A DNA stretch of 41,727 nt. It comes from Candidatus Magasanikiibacteriota bacterium. Its GTDB lineage: Bacteria; Patescibacteriota; Patescibacteriia; Magasanikbacterales; UBA922. The stretch covers positions 8,528 to 50,254 of the forward strand of contig JAHFIC010000001.1 in the NCBI GenBank assembly GCA_023246555.1. Direction: 5' to 3'. Made by a program: the position numbers and the translations under genes. Positions 18,602-27,757 of the stretch are shown one piece after another. Under the pieces are notes generated by a model. It was given only the letters and a program-made list of their open reading frames with translations. It ran no database searches and was not told the origin of the DNA. How positions within the stretch are numbered: position 1 is the stretch's first letter; every line of letters starts with the position of its first letter.

Positions 18602-19881
18602 ACTATTTTTTTGCCCAGGTACGGCTGAAGGACCTTTGGAATCGCTATTCGCCCATCATGCTTCTGATAGTTCTCCATAATCGCGATGAGGGTTCGTCCA
18701 ATGGCAAACACGGTTGCGTCATTCATATGCGCAAATTCTGTTTGCCCATTTTCTTTTTTTACTTTGATATTGAGACGCCGCGATTGATAGTCGGTCATAT
18801 AATCAGATGTGTGCGTCTCACGGTACGTTTTTTGGCCTGGCAGCCAGGCCTCAATATCAAATTCACGATAATCCGGAGCACCCATATCTCCGGTGCATTT
18901 TCGCACGACGCGGTATGGAATGCCGAGCGATTGCATAAGGTGCTCCTGAAGGGCAATAAGAAAGTTCTGTTCTTCTTCGCCCTGCTCTGCCGTTGTAAAT
19001 GATTCAAATTCCAATTTGTCGAATTGATGGAGGCGCAAAATGCCCTTGGTATCTTTTCCATAAGATCCCGCTTCTCGGCGAAACGCTGTTGAGTACCCGA
19101 GATAACGGATCGGAAGATTCTTTTCTTCAATTGTTTCATCCATATGGATTGGTCCCAATGTGTGCTCAGCACTGCCGACAAGATAAAGATCGTCGCTTGG
19201 AATATGATAGCGTTCCTCTTTTGGCTCAAGTCGAGCCATCTTTTGCATAATTTCCGGACGGATCATCACCGGTGGAATCACTGGTGTAAACGGTCGCGAG
19301 GAAACTCCTAATTTCTGTTTTTTTATGATGCGTTTGAGCGCAGGCTCATTGGTAACAAATGACAATACATGCTGGATAAGAGCGAACTGCAGACGCACAA
19401 GATCACTTTTCAGATACGCAAATCGAGAACCGGAAACTTTGGCCGCTCGCTCCGTATCGATAAGACCGCGCATTGCCCCAAGGTCCCAGTGTTCTTTTGG
19501 CGGAAAGGAAAATGCGGGTGGGTTGCCAATCGTCCGAACAACAACATTGCCGGCTTCATCATTGCCAATGGGCGTATCCGGATGAATGCGATTCGGCATT
19601 CGAGAAAGGAGTAAGCGATATTTTTCTTCAATTTTTTGCAATTCAGCCTCCTTTTCTTTAATTTCTTCCCCAATTTGCCGCATACGCAGGATTTCCGTAT
19701 CACTTGGCCTACCTTTGGATCCATGATTTCGCGTACTTCTCAGCGCATCTACCTCGGCAATCATGGCGCGTCGCTTATCATCAAGCGCAAGGAGTTCATC
19801 AATATCAGCGGTTGCCCGGCGATGCACATAATTTTCTTTCAGTTCCTCGCGATGATCGCGGATGTATTTAATGTCGAGCAT
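18598..19881 (-). CDS. serS: Seryl-tRNA synthetase
   Basis: This class II synthetase charges tRNA-Ser. It has the N-terminal antiparallel coiled-coil arm (residues 1-105) and the catalytic domain with motif 2 around YLGYSTAFRREAGSYGKDT and motif 3 near VFAIGRTLIAIMENYQ. The length, 427 aa, is normal. ATG 19881 gives MLDIKYIRDHREEL, the standard start; the longer frame adds 32 atypical residues that run into the upstream gene. It starts 4 nt after the RdgB-Nudix gene. A seryl-tRNA supplier in the same operon as a FemX-like transferase is notable. Confidence 0.96.
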   Translation of the reverse strand: MLDIKYIRDHREELKENYVHRRATADIDELLALDDKRRAMIAEVDALRSTRNHGSKGRPSDTEILRMRQIGEEIKEKEAELQKIEEKYRLLLSRMPNRIHPDTPIGNDEAGNVVVRTIGNPPAFSFPPKEHWDLGAMRGLIDTERAAKVSGSRFAYLKSDLVRLQFALIQHVLSFVTNEPALKRIIKKQKLGVSSRPFTPVIPPVMIRPEIMQKMARLEPKEERYHIPSDDLYLVGSAEHTLGPIHMDETIEEKNLPIRYLGYSTAFRREAGSYGKDTKGILRLHQFDKLEFESFTTAEQGEEEQNFLIALQEHLMQSLGIPYRVVRKCTGDMGAPDYREFDIEAWLPGQKTYRETHTSDYMTDYQSRRLNIKVKKENGQTEFAHMNDATVFAIGRTLIAIMENYQKHDGRIAIPKVLQPYLGKKIV

Positions 19882-19885
19882 AGGT

Positions 19886-20929
19886 CTAGTGTTTAACGTT
19901 GAGTAGCTGCTGTATTTCTGGCAAAATGATTGTATACATTTTTTTATTCGCTCCGACAAGCTCCATCGTGAGCACATCTTCGGGGGTACACCAGCGTTGT
20001 TCCATGACCTCAGCGTCGCTTCCTTCCCCTATCTTTTTAAGAATTGAACATGCGTACGGGATAAGGTACACCTGGTAGGCCCATCCCTCCCCTGTCTGAT
20101 GCTCCACCCAGATAGTGGATAATCGTTTGATCGGTTCAATGAGATAACCGACTTCTTCTTGTGCCTCGCGTATGAGATTTTCTTCAATCGTCTCACCGAT
20201 ATCCATTCGACCACCCGGAAATTCCCACTTTCCATGAAATGCTGGACGAAAAGGATCATTTCGTTTTGCCAAAAGCACCTTCCCCTCATGGAGTATTATT
20301 GCGACAGGGACAACAATATGCCGACCGCCGTACTCATTTTGAAGAATGTATTTCATGTTGAACAACGCCTGTCCGCGATGAGAGATGGTATTTTTTTCCG
20401 CGAGCGTCATTTCGGCAAATGTTTTTCCCGCGGTTGGCACGAAGAAAATCGGATCATAGCCGAACCCATTGTTTGCCTGAACGCGTTCCGACAGTATGGA
20501 GCCACGTATCTCACCCGATGATGTAAGGATGCTTCCTGTTTTTGGGTCACATACGGCGATCGCCGCACGAAAGGTGGCCCCCCGTTGATCGGCTGGAAGA
20601 TCACGCAATTTTTCGAGAACAAGGGCGTTTCTCGCTTCATTATTTTCAGCGATACGAGCGCTCACTACCCCTGGCCAGCCATTCAGCGCATCAATAAAAA
20701 GGCCGCTGTCATCGGCCAGCGTAATGATGCCAAATTGTTTTGCGTACGCAGTGGCTTTGATGACGGCATTACCAAAGATAGTCGGATCGTTTTCTTCCGG
20801 CGCTTGGATTCCTTGATCCATTTCGCTGAGTGATAAAAAATCAAAAGGGAGATCCTCCAGGACGTGAAGTATCTCTTTAAACTTGCCGTCATTGGTTGTT
20901 GCTATGAGAACTTTCTGTTTTTCTCTCAT
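19886..20929 (-). CDS. rdgB: RdgB/HAM1-Nudix fusion, nucleotide pool sanitiser
   Basis: Two housekeeping hydrolases in one 347-residue chain. Residues 1-197 form a complete RdgB/HAM1 domain (ITPase/XTPase), with TTNDGK at 11-16, ADDSGL at 72-77, FGYDPIFF at 156-163 and SHR at 183-185. Residues 203-345 form a Nudix domain whose box is complete (G240-x5-E246-x7-R254-E255-x2-E258-E259-V-G). RdgB removes deaminated purine triphosphates; Nudix proteins of this size often remove oxidised dNTPs. No stop or frameshift separates the halves. The start overlaps the upstream gene as ATGA. Confidence 0.92.
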   Translation of the reverse strand: MREKQKVLIATTNDGKFKEILHVLEDLPFDFLSLSEMDQGIQAPEENDPTIFGNAVIKATAYAKQFGIITLADDSGLFIDALNGWPGVVSARIAENNEARNALVLEKLRDLPADQRGATFRAAIAVCDPKTGSILTSSGEIRGSILSERVQANNGFGYDPIFFVPTAGKTFAEMTLAEKNTISHRGQALFNMKYILQNEYGGRHIVVPVAIILHEGKVLLAKRNDPFRPAFHGKWEFPGGRMDIGETIEENLIREAQEEVGYLIEPIKRLSTIWVEHQTGEGWAYQVYLIPYACSILKKIGEGSDAEVMEQRWCTPEDVLTMELVGANKKMYTIILPEIQQLLNVKH

Positions 20930-21339
20930 ATATCTAAATACCCTCGAATTTTTTTTGTTTTGTATCGTCCCGCCTGGTAGGGCCTAAGGCGGACGATGCG
21001 CGGTGGTTTTGAAAATTCATGGACAATTTTTTGCAATTCTTTTACAAAGAATTTTTGATCGTACCCAAGAGCGATAACATCCGGCTGTAATCGGCGAATG
21101 ACGCGATACATGTCTTTTGTATCGCCGAGCAAGACACGGTCGATATCGCGTATATGCTCTAAATTTTTTTTTCGTTCTCTTTCTGTATGAAATGGAGCAC
21201 GACCCTTGATTCGTGCCGATGTTGTACCTCGCGCGACAACAGCGACGAGGATTTTCCCATGGCGTTTTGCCTGTCGAAATAATGATAGATGCCCCGGATG
21301 GAGGATATCGAATGTCCCAAACACCATGACGGTTTTCAT
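20926..21339 (-). CDS. Cytidylyltransferase-like protein (FAD synthase/TagD type)
   Basis: A 137-residue nucleotidyltransferase with the N-terminal signature MVFGTFDILHPGH, containing the HxGH catalytic motif. The C-terminal half has a basic segment, YKTKKIRGYL, where the second nucleotide-binding motif usually lies. The size fits glycerol-3-phosphate cytidylyltransferase (TagD) or archaeal-type FAD synthase. The DVIALGYDQKFF stretch is the one seen in both groups, so the substrate stays open. ATG 21339 overlaps the lysS stop as ATGA; the longer frame lies inside lysS. Confidence 0.78.
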   Translation of the reverse strand: MKTVMVFGTFDILHPGHLSLFRQAKRHGKILVAVVARGTTSARIKGRAPFHTERERKKNLEHIRDIDRVLLGDTKDMYRVIRRLQPDVIALGYDQKFFVKELQKIVHEFSKPPRIVRLRPYQAGRYKTKKIRGYLDI

Positions 21340-22808
21340 ACCGAACTTTTGTTCTCGTGTTCTCCCGGCCGCACGAGTGGAAACAGTACGCATTCCCGTA
21401 CCGACGCATTTTCAAGAAACGCGAACAATCGCTCAGAAACCCCAAAACCTGTGGTCGGAGGCATTCCATGCTCTAGCGCTTCGACAAAATCATGGTCATG
21501 CATTTGTGCCTCGATGTCGCCTTTTTCGCGCATTTTCCCCTGCTCTTCGAAACGTTCCGTTTGATCAAGCGGATCGTTCAATTCTGAATATCCATTCCCC
21601 AGTTCGCTCCCGGCAATAATAATTTGGTACCGTTCTGTAAGAGCTGGATTGTGCAGGCATCGCTTGGCCAAGGGGGAGACGAGCACCGGATGATGAATAA
21701 GAAACACTGGTCCGGCAATGGACTTTCGACAGTACTTCCAGAGCAGATCAATCAGACGGCCCTTTTCAAGCGTTTCATCAAAGGCGATCTTCAATTTTTT
21801 CAATGTCTGTTTCATAGCGTCGTTTTCCGCGGTCAGCACGTCAATTCCGGTTTTTTTCTTTATCGTTTCCACATAATCAATACGGTCCCATGATTTGGCA
21901 AGATCAATGCCCTTAAAATCACCAATGTCGAATACCAGAGTGTGGAATGTTTTTTGTATCACTTCTTTATACATGCGCTCGACCATACCCATACCGCTCG
22001 TGTAGTCAGCATACGCCCAATAAAATTCCATTTGGGTATAGTCTTGGAGATGTTCACGGCTCATGCCTTCATTACGAAATTGTCGGCCAATTTCAAAAGT
22101 CTTTTCAAATCCCCCAACCATCAGGCGTTTTTGCCAAAGCTCTCCCATGGAAATCCGTAAGTACACATCAATATCGAGCGCGTGATGATGCGTCGTAAAC
22201 GGCGTGGCGTCTGCACCGCCGGCTGTGGTTTCCAACACCGGCGTTTCCACTTCTAAGAATCCTTCCTCAAGAAGAAATTGCCGCATGGAATTCCAAAACA
22301 TCGCTTTGCGATAAAAAATTTTTCGCTTGTCCGTGTCCATAATAAAATCCAAGTAGCGTTTTCGCAATCGAAGCTCCTCTTCCTGGAGTCCATGATACTT
22401 GTCTGGAAGCGGAAGAATGGCTTTGGTGAGAATTCGCCATTCACAGACCAAAACCGATTCTTCACCGGCCTTTGTGACAAATCGTTCCCCACGAATCCAA
22501 AGGATATCGCCCGTGTCAATCGCGTGTAAAAATAACGCATAATTGTCTTTCCCCAGCACGTCTTCTTTCCATGCAATTTGTATCCGTCCGCTTTCATCCT
22601 GGAGATGAGAGAACGTTATTTTTCCAATATCGCGTTTGCTCATGAGCCGGCCGGCAAGCGACACGATTGCCCCCTCAGATTTTTTCAGGGCAATCGTCAC
22701 GCTGTCTTCTCTTGGCGCAACCGAACTATATGGGTCAATACCCAGGGAGCGAAGCTCACTCATTTTTTTGATACGAACGGAACGTTCATCATTTATTGAC
22801 GTTGACAT
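21336..22808 (-). CDS. lysS: Lysyl-tRNA synthetase, class II
   Basis: It charges tRNA-Lys. At 490 aa it has an N-terminal OB-fold (residues about 50-150) with LAGRLMSKRDIGKITF, then the class II core. Motif 1 lies around FLEVETPVLETTAGGADA, motif 2 is FEIGRQFRNEGMS with MEFYWAYADY, and motif 3 is around TTGFGVSERLFAFLEN. Several conserved positions are atypical (REHLQDYTQMEF in place of the usual TRHNPEFTMME), a divergent form. It follows greA after a 130-nt spacer that may hold its own promoter. Confidence 0.93.
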   Translation of the reverse strand: MSTSINDERSVRIKKMSELRSLGIDPYSSVAPREDSVTIALKKSEGAIVSLAGRLMSKRDIGKITFSHLQDESGRIQIAWKEDVLGKDNYALFLHAIDTGDILWIRGERFVTKAGEESVLVCEWRILTKAILPLPDKYHGLQEEELRLRKRYLDFIMDTDKRKIFYRKAMFWNSMRQFLLEEGFLEVETPVLETTAGGADATPFTTHHHALDIDVYLRISMGELWQKRLMVGGFEKTFEIGRQFRNEGMSREHLQDYTQMEFYWAYADYTSGMGMVERMYKEVIQKTFHTLVFDIGDFKGIDLAKSWDRIDYVETIKKKTGIDVLTAENDAMKQTLKKLKIAFDETLEKGRLIDLLWKYCRKSIAGPVFLIHHPVLVSPLAKRCLHNPALTERYQIIIAGSELGNGYSELNDPLDQTERFEEQGKMREKGDIEAQMHDHDFVEALEHGMPPTTGFGVSERLFAFLENASVRECVLFPLVRPGEHENKSSV

Positions 22809-22817
22809 AGTCCTCCC

Positions 22818-22846
22818 ACTATATCAGAGAGTGATAGAAAATACAA
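22818..22846 (-). promoter_or_regulatory. Possible lysS promoter
   Basis: On the minus strand TTGTAT (22841-22846) and TATAGT (22818-22823) are 17 nt apart, and the start codon follows 9 nt after the -10. The nine bases between contain GGGAGGA, which could be a Shine-Dalgarno sequence placed unusually close, or simply the start of a leaderless message; both cannot be true for this promoter. Confidence 0.4.
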
Positions 22847-22863
22847 ACTGTTTTTTGGACAAA

Positions 22864-22883
22864 TTTGGCTCTACAGAGTCAAA
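22864..22883. other. Hairpin in the greA-lysS spacer
   Basis: TTTGGCTCT (22864-22872) and AGAGTCAAA (22875-22883) pair over nine positions with one G-T wobble. In the rest of this 130-nt spacer an AAAAAGG/CCTTTTT pair near 22885-22912 could also fold and end in T residues on the minus strand, so part of the spacer may terminate the greA transcript. Evidence is weak. Confidence 0.3.
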
Positions 22884-22938
22884 TAAAAAGGAAGGCTGGT
22901 GAGACCTTTTTGTCAAGGTAACGAGAACGTACGGTGTA

Positions 22939-23400
22939 CTACTGAACGTCAATAATCTCGTATACCTGAACCCCCGCTGGAACCGTAATTTGCACTTTAT
23001 CGCCTTTGTTTTTACCGAAAAATGCTTGTCCCAAGGGCGATTCATTGGAGATCCGGCCGTTCAAGGGATCCGCTTCTTGCGCCCCCACAATAGTGAACGC
23101 ACGTTCTTTACCGCTGGCGCGTGCGGTAACCACTGAACCGATCCCAATATGATTCCCGCGTGGTTTAGCGCCGACAACATGGGCATTGTCGAGGAGATAC
23201 CCAAGCTCTTTCGCTTTGCTCTGTGCCCAAGCCATTTCTTCCCGTGCCGCATGATACTCTGCGTTTTCTGACAAATCCCCCATTTGTCGTGCGTCATCAA
23301 TGCGTTTTGCCAAACCCGGAATTTTTTCTTCTTTCAATTCTTTCAATTCCTGTTTGAGCGATTCAAGCTTTTCTTTACTCATGTATTGAGTGGAGTCCAT
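22939..23400 (-). CDS. greA: Transcript cleavage factor GreA
   Basis: GreA rescues backtracked RNA polymerase by stimulating RNA cleavage. The 153-residue protein has the N-terminal coiled coil with the catalytic acidic tip D42 and E45 in GDLSENAEYH, and the C-terminal FKBP-like domain with NGRISNESPLGQAFFGK. ATG 23400 is used; ATG 23382 (MSKEKLES) is an equally good alternative. A terminator stem ends 8 nt upstream of the start, and GATAAT just before the ATG could be a -10 box, but no matching -35 is seen. Confidence 0.95.
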   Translation of the reverse strand: MDSTQYMSKEKLESLKQELKELKEEKIPGLAKRIDDARQMGDLSENAEYHAAREEMAWAQSKAKELGYLLDNAHVVGAKPRGNHIGIGSVVTARASGKERAFTIVGAQEADPLNGRISNESPLGQAFFGKNKGDKVQITVPAGVQVYEIIDVQ

Positions 23401-23408
23401 AGATTATC

Positions 23409-23432
23409 AAAAAAATAAATCCGCAAAGCGGA
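23409..23432 (-). terminator. Intrinsic terminator after mrdA
   Basis: Read on the minus strand, TCCGC, TTT, GCGGA form a short stem-loop (23420-23432) followed by TTTATTTTTTT. It lies 35 nt after the mrdA stop and just before greA, and so separates the mre/mrdA operon from greA. The stem is only 5 bp, so read-through is likely. Confidence 0.65.
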
Positions 23433-23466
23433 ATATGCTTAGTAAACCACACGGTACTTCTCCGCG

Positions 23467-25389
23467 TCAATTGCTATTATCCACAAGAAGTCTCTGGCGA
23501 TAATTCCACCACCAGCCATAGAATTCTTTGGCAACTGGCGCAGCGATACGACTCCCCTCCCCACCTTCCTCAATGAGGATGGTCACAACTATTTCAGGAT
23601 GCTCATACGGCCCGTACGATGTGAACCAGCCATGATTTTCCTTGTCGTCTCTCCACTGTGCCGTACCCGTTTTTCCGGCCGTAGCAAATGGCAAATCTGA
23701 CAAACGTCGACAAGACCCATTTTGAACGCAAGCGCGCATACCGGCGCGAATCGTAGCCAGATACTCTGGATTTACAATCTGCGATTGAATGATTGTCGGA
23801 GTTACATCAATCTCGTCATCAGTCAGGGGATTGGCGATTCGACGCACGACGTGTGGACGATACAAGGTGCCGCCATTTGCCACAACCGCTGTCATAGCTG
23901 CAATTTGGAGTGGCGTCACAAGCAAATATCCCTGTCCGATCGAGAGGTTGTACGTATCCCCAATATACCACGCCTCATTTTTCGCCTCCTCTTTCCATGC
24001 CTCACTCGGTACAAAACCAGCCTTCTCTCCTGGAATATCAATGCCCAGTTCACTCCCAAATCCGAACTTTTGAAGATACACCCTTATGCGGTCAACACCA
24101 AGGCCAGAAAACAAATCATACCCACCGCCAATATAATAATAAAAAGTATTAACAGAATTTGCGAGCGATGCGACAACATTAGTCCATCCATGTCCGCCAG
24201 GAAGCCAATCAGGGAAAAACCATTGTCCAACTTGAAGTCCTCCGGTGCTCAAAAATACCGATTGCGGAGTAATAATCTTCTCCTGAAGCGCAGCGGCCGC
24301 AATGACCGGCTTTATAGTGGATCCTGATGGGTACAATCCACCAATTGCCCGATTAAAAAGCGGTTGATCTGCATCTTCGCTGTATAGGGCGTATTGTGCT
24401 TTGCTAATACCCCCAGAAAAATCATTATTATCGAATGACGGCAAACTGACGAGTGCGAGAACTTCGCCATTTTGAGGATCGAGCACAATCCCCGCGGCGC
24501 GGTTTTTTTGATTGGCAACAAGCGCTTTTTCCAAAAGAGATTCCAACCTGTCCTGCATTTTGCTATCAATGGATAATGTCAAATGGTACCCCGATGTCGG
24601 CGGCACTTCAGCCAAGATGCTTTGCTCGCGTCCCAGCGCGTTCACTTCAATACGTTTCTTGCCATATGTTCCTCGCAAGTAGGATTCATACGTTTTTTCG
24701 ACTCCTGTTTTCCCAATAAAATCAGATGGCAAATACCCCTCAGCATATAACGCGTCAAGTTCGCTACGGCTTAATTTTCCTTCATACCCAATAAGATGCG
24801 ACAGCGACGTTCCGGGTGCTTCATGACTATAAGCCCGTTTGCTTCCCCGCACGATGTGAATTCCGGGAAGATCTGCGGCAGCGATTTGGATAGAAAGCGC
24901 GGTTTCGTAGTCAAGGTTTTCTTGAATAATAATAGACTCATAACTGTACGCCCCATATTCAGAAAGAATATGTATGATTTCTTCAGTTGGCCGTTTTGTC
25001 AATTCGCCAAGTTTTTCAACAAGCATTTGTCGGTCCCGTTCATCATGGGGTAAATGCTGTGGAGTTACTGCAAGAGAAAAATTGGGCACATTGACCGTGA
25101 GGGGCTTACCGCGCCGATCAACAATGACGCCACGTTCTGCCGGGATAGGGACAATGCGCTCCCGGTTTCCCTCTGCGGCGGCAAGAAACTCGCTTCCTTG
25201 AAGGATCTGTAGCTGTGAAATTCGTGCTACCAGAAGCAGAAACACCAAAAGAAAAATCAAAAGGAAGAGATAATGACTATCTCGAGTGAAGCTCGTGCCG
25301 ATGTATGAGCGACGAGCTGACTCATGGGAGATGAATGTTTCCTCGACCCAGGTGGTCGATGGAGATTTTTTCCACGAAAAAATTTTCAT
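23467..25389 (-). CDS. mrdA: Penicillin-binding protein 2 (elongation transpeptidase)
   Basis: PBP2 is the class B transpeptidase that cross-links peptidoglycan during lateral growth. It has 640 aa: a cytoplasmic N-terminus, one membrane segment near residues 40-60 (LFLLIFLLVFLLLVARI), a dimerisation/pedestal domain with RGVIVDRRGKPL, and a transpeptidase domain. The active-site motifs are S357-T-I-K360 (SxxK), S412-V-N414 (SxN) and K573-T-G. ATG 25389 overlaps the mreD stop as ATGA; a 90-residue upstream extension lies inside mreD and is rejected. The usual partner rodA is not adjacent. Confidence 0.95.
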   Translation of the reverse strand: MKIFSWKKSPSTTWVEETFISHESARRSYIGTSFTRDSHYLFLLIFLLVFLLLVARISQLQILQGSEFLAAAEGNRERIVPIPAERGVIVDRRGKPLTVNVPNFSLAVTPQHLPHDERDRQMLVEKLGELTKRPTEEIIHILSEYGAYSYESIIIQENLDYETALSIQIAAADLPGIHIVRGSKRAYSHEAPGTSLSHLIGYEGKLSRSELDALYAEGYLPSDFIGKTGVEKTYESYLRGTYGKKRIEVNALGREQSILAEVPPTSGYHLTLSIDSKMQDRLESLLEKALVANQKNRAAGIVLDPQNGEVLALVSLPSFDNNDFSGGISKAQYALYSEDADQPLFNRAIGGLYPSGSTIKPVIAAAALQEKIITPQSVFLSTGGLQVGQWFFPDWLPGGHGWTNVVASLANSVNTFYYYIGGGYDLFSGLGVDRIRVYLQKFGFGSELGIDIPGEKAGFVPSEAWKEEAKNEAWYIGDTYNLSIGQGYLLVTPLQIAAMTAVVANGGTLYRPHVVRRIANPLTDDEIDVTPTIIQSQIVNPEYLATIRAGMRACVQNGSCRRLSDLPFATAGKTGTAQWRDDKENHGWFTSYGPYEHPEIVVTILIEEGGEGSRIAAPVAKEFYGWWWNYRQRLLVDNSN

Positions 25390-25922
25390 ACACGCCACTC
25401 CACGGGGAGTAATTTTCTTTTCTTGTGAAAAGGGCGTGTGGTGAGAAGATACGCGAGGCCGGTCACCCCAGACGTGAGCAGCATTTCCCACCCATACACC
25501 AAAAGAAGTGCAGACCACGGGGGAAGTGCAAAATAGCCAAACACATGAAAAAAAAGGAATAGTGCCGTATAAATACTGCGGTAGATCACTATGGCGAGGA
25601 GTGAGAGAGCTGCTGCAGTGTACCACGATTGATTGGTAAAAAAATATTGATATAACCAAAATGATAGGAGGGTCGAAATGGTTCCGGAAAACAGCAAAAT
25701 ACCAAAAGGACTTACGGCATATAATTCAATAAAAAAATGAACGCTGAACGCGATCCAAACGACCGTGCCACTTTCTTCAAACAGTAAAAAGAAAATTAAA
25801 AATACAAATACCATATTCACCTGGTTCCAGGGCGCGGGAAGAACAGCATTTGTCGCAAGGTGGACGAAGACAACGCCGACGACACTGAGGCCTACAATAG
25901 CGGTACGTTTCAGCCATGTCAT
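25386..25922 (-). CDS. mreD: Rod shape-determining protein MreD
   Basis: MreD is an integral membrane part of the rod complex. The 178-residue protein is hydrophobic with five to six membrane segments and a basic C-terminus (FHKKRKLL). Sequence identity with known MreD is hard to see by eye; the call rests on size, topology and its ATGA-coupled place between mreC and mrdA. Confidence 0.85.
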   Translation of the reverse strand: MTWLKRTAIVGLSVVGVVFVHLATNAVLPAPWNQVNMVFVFLIFFLLFEESGTVVWIAFSVHFFIELYAVSPFGILLFSGTISTLLSFWLYQYFFTNQSWYTAAALSLLAIVIYRSIYTALFLFFHVFGYFALPPWSALLLVYGWEMLLTSGVTGLAYLLTTRPFHKKRKLLPVEWRV

Positions 25923-26683
25923 ATACCGGTAATGACCGAGACGGTAACTAGGTGTTCAAAGTCCGCTGCGGTAGACAAGATTGCTTTTTGAAACGGTTGA
26001 TACGCCTCTTTTTCAACCGCCTCAACCCTGCCAATCACGAGTCCTCGCGGGATGCCTTTTTCGAGACCGGAAGTGATAATAACATCGCCGGGAGAAACGT
26101 GTTCATTTTGCGGGATGAAATTCATGCGGACACTGATACCGTATCCACCTTCAACAATGCCGATGCTGTGATCGTTATTTAAAATCGTCGCGGCAACTTT
26201 GCTTTGTCCGTCGTGAAGCAGCCGGATAACAGCGGTCGATTCTTCGGTACGAACAATCTTTCCAACAAAGATCCCATCGTACGCGATGACGGGCTGACCG
26301 TTTTCAATACCATCATGGGTTCCGCGATTGATGATAATGGTGTTACCAACCGGTTCAACATCCTGGCCGATGATATCTCCTCCTATGGAGGAATACGGTG
26401 TTTTTGAAATAAAATTCAACTGACGTCGAAGTGATTCATTTTCTTCTGAGAGAAGAATGAATTTTGCCGAATCAAATGCCGCGCGGGCCGTGTCTTGTGC
26501 GTGTTGCTGTTCTCCTTCCGAAGCAAATTGATGTGTTTTTTTGTAGACAAAACCGGATGGCACGCTCATAACGGCGCGAACTGATTGTTCAACGCCATTG
26601 AGCACACCCAAATAATGAAGCGCGATGATGATGCTTATCACAATACTGACCCCTATGAAGGCCTTTACTCGAGATGTGAGCAT
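25919..26683 (-). CDS. mreC: Rod shape-determining protein MreC
   Basis: MreC is a bitopic periplasmic-side scaffold of the elongation complex. It has 254 aa: a membrane segment at residues 8-26, a coiled coil (about 55-90, EGEQQHAQDTARAAFDSA region and ENESLRRQLNF), and the C-terminal beta-barrel domain with GDIIGQDVEP, IINRGTHDGIENGQPVI and GDVIITSGLEKGIPRGLVIG. It starts 3 nt after mreB and overlaps mreD as ATGA. Confidence 0.93.
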   Translation of the reverse strand: MLTSRVKAFIGVSIVISIIIALHYLGVLNGVEQSVRAVMSVPSGFVYKKTHQFASEGEQQHAQDTARAAFDSAKFILLSEENESLRRQLNFISKTPYSSIGGDIIGQDVEPVGNTIIINRGTHDGIENGQPVIAYDGIFVGKIVRTEESTAVIRLLHDGQSKVAATILNNDHSIGIVEGGYGISVRMNFIPQNEHVSPGDVIITSGLEKGIPRGLVIGRVEAVEKEAYQPFQKAILSTAADFEHLVTVSVITGI

Positions 26684-26686
26684 AGA

Positions 26687-27733
26687 TCAGCGTTTGGTGC
26701 GTGCAGAGGGCAAAATAACCTCCTTGAGTAGTACCGCGTTGTCGAGAAGTATCCCTGTGCCGCGTACCACGGCAGTCAGCGGATCATCGGCAATCCGTAC
26801 CGGTATTTCTGCAGCACGGGAAATGACCGTGTCGATGCCGCGAAGCAACGACCCACCGCCGGTCAACAGCACGCCGCGTTCATGAATATCTGCCGTTAAC
26901 TCTGGCGGGGTAACCTCAAGAGTCATTTTAATCAGGTCCACAATCGCGTGAACTGATCGATCAAGCGCCTCTCGAATATGCCCATCAGTCACCATGATCT
27001 CTTTTGGAAGGCCAGTGACTATATCACGACCGCGAAAAGGAAATTCCATTTTCTCTTTCATATCTAGGGCAGATCCGATTTTTATCTTGATATACTCTGC
27101 GTGACTTTCACCGACCAAAAGATTAAATACTTCACGGGCATATTGGATGATATTTCTATTCATTTCATCTCCGGCAATCGTGGTGGATTTCCAGGTGACA
27201 ACGCCAGAAAGCGAGATCACCGCGACATTGGTGGTTCCTCCGCCAATATCGATAATCATATTGCCAATCGGATCTTGAATCGGCATCCGAGCGCCGATTG
27301 CCGCCGCGACTGGTTCTTGTACCACAAAGACGTCTCTCGCGCCCGCGGCAATAGTAACGTCTTCAACCGCCTTTGTCTCTACTTCCGTAACTTCGAGCGG
27401 CACGCCAATGACCACTCGTGGTCGCGACATCATGGCCATACTCCCATCGTACACTTTTTCTATGAAAAATTTCAGCATCTTCTCTGTCACTTCATAGTCG
27501 GAGATGATGCCTTTCGTGAGTGGCCGCGAAACAACAATATGCGGCGGGGTTTTCCCAAGCATGGCCTTTGCCTCATTGCCCACCGCAAGAATTTGTTCTG
27601 TGCGGGTATTCCAGGCGACGACTGTCGGTTCGTTGATCACAATCCCCTTATCCTTAACAAAAACAAGGGTATTCGCCGTGCCCAAATCAATCCCGATGTC
27701 TTTCCCAAATTTTCCAAAAAAATTTTTGAACAT
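26687..27733 (-). CDS. mreB: Rod shape-determining protein MreB
   Basis: MreB is the bacterial actin that directs lateral wall synthesis. The 348-residue protein has the actin-fold phosphate loops GIDLGTANTLVFV at the N-terminus and IDIGGGTTNVAVISL in the middle, with GDEMNRNI and LTGGGSLLRGIDTVIS downstream. The length is normal. It lies 24 nt after proS and 3 nt before mreC, in one operon with them. Presence of MreBCD and PBP2 predicts a rod or elongated cell. Confidence 0.97.
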   Translation of the reverse strand: MFKNFFGKFGKDIGIDLGTANTLVFVKDKGIVINEPTVVAWNTRTEQILAVGNEAKAMLGKTPPHIVVSRPLTKGIISDYEVTEKMLKFFIEKVYDGSMAMMSRPRVVIGVPLEVTEVETKAVEDVTIAAGARDVFVVQEPVAAAIGARMPIQDPIGNMIIDIGGGTTNVAVISLSGVVTWKSTTIAGDEMNRNIIQYAREVFNLLVGESHAEYIKIKIGSALDMKEKMEFPFRGRDIVTGLPKEIMVTDGHIREALDRSVHAIVDLIKMTLEVTPPELTADIHERGVLLTGGGSLLRGIDTVISRAAEIPVRIADDPLTAVVRGTGILLDNAVLLKEVILPSARTKR

Positions 27734-27757
27734 AGTAGGTCTTGCCCCATGTGCGAC

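Noticed and set aside
25390..25659. A 90-residue N-terminal extension of PBP2
   Set aside because: It lies within mreD in another frame; ATG 25389 gives an ATGA overlap and a normal PBP2 start.
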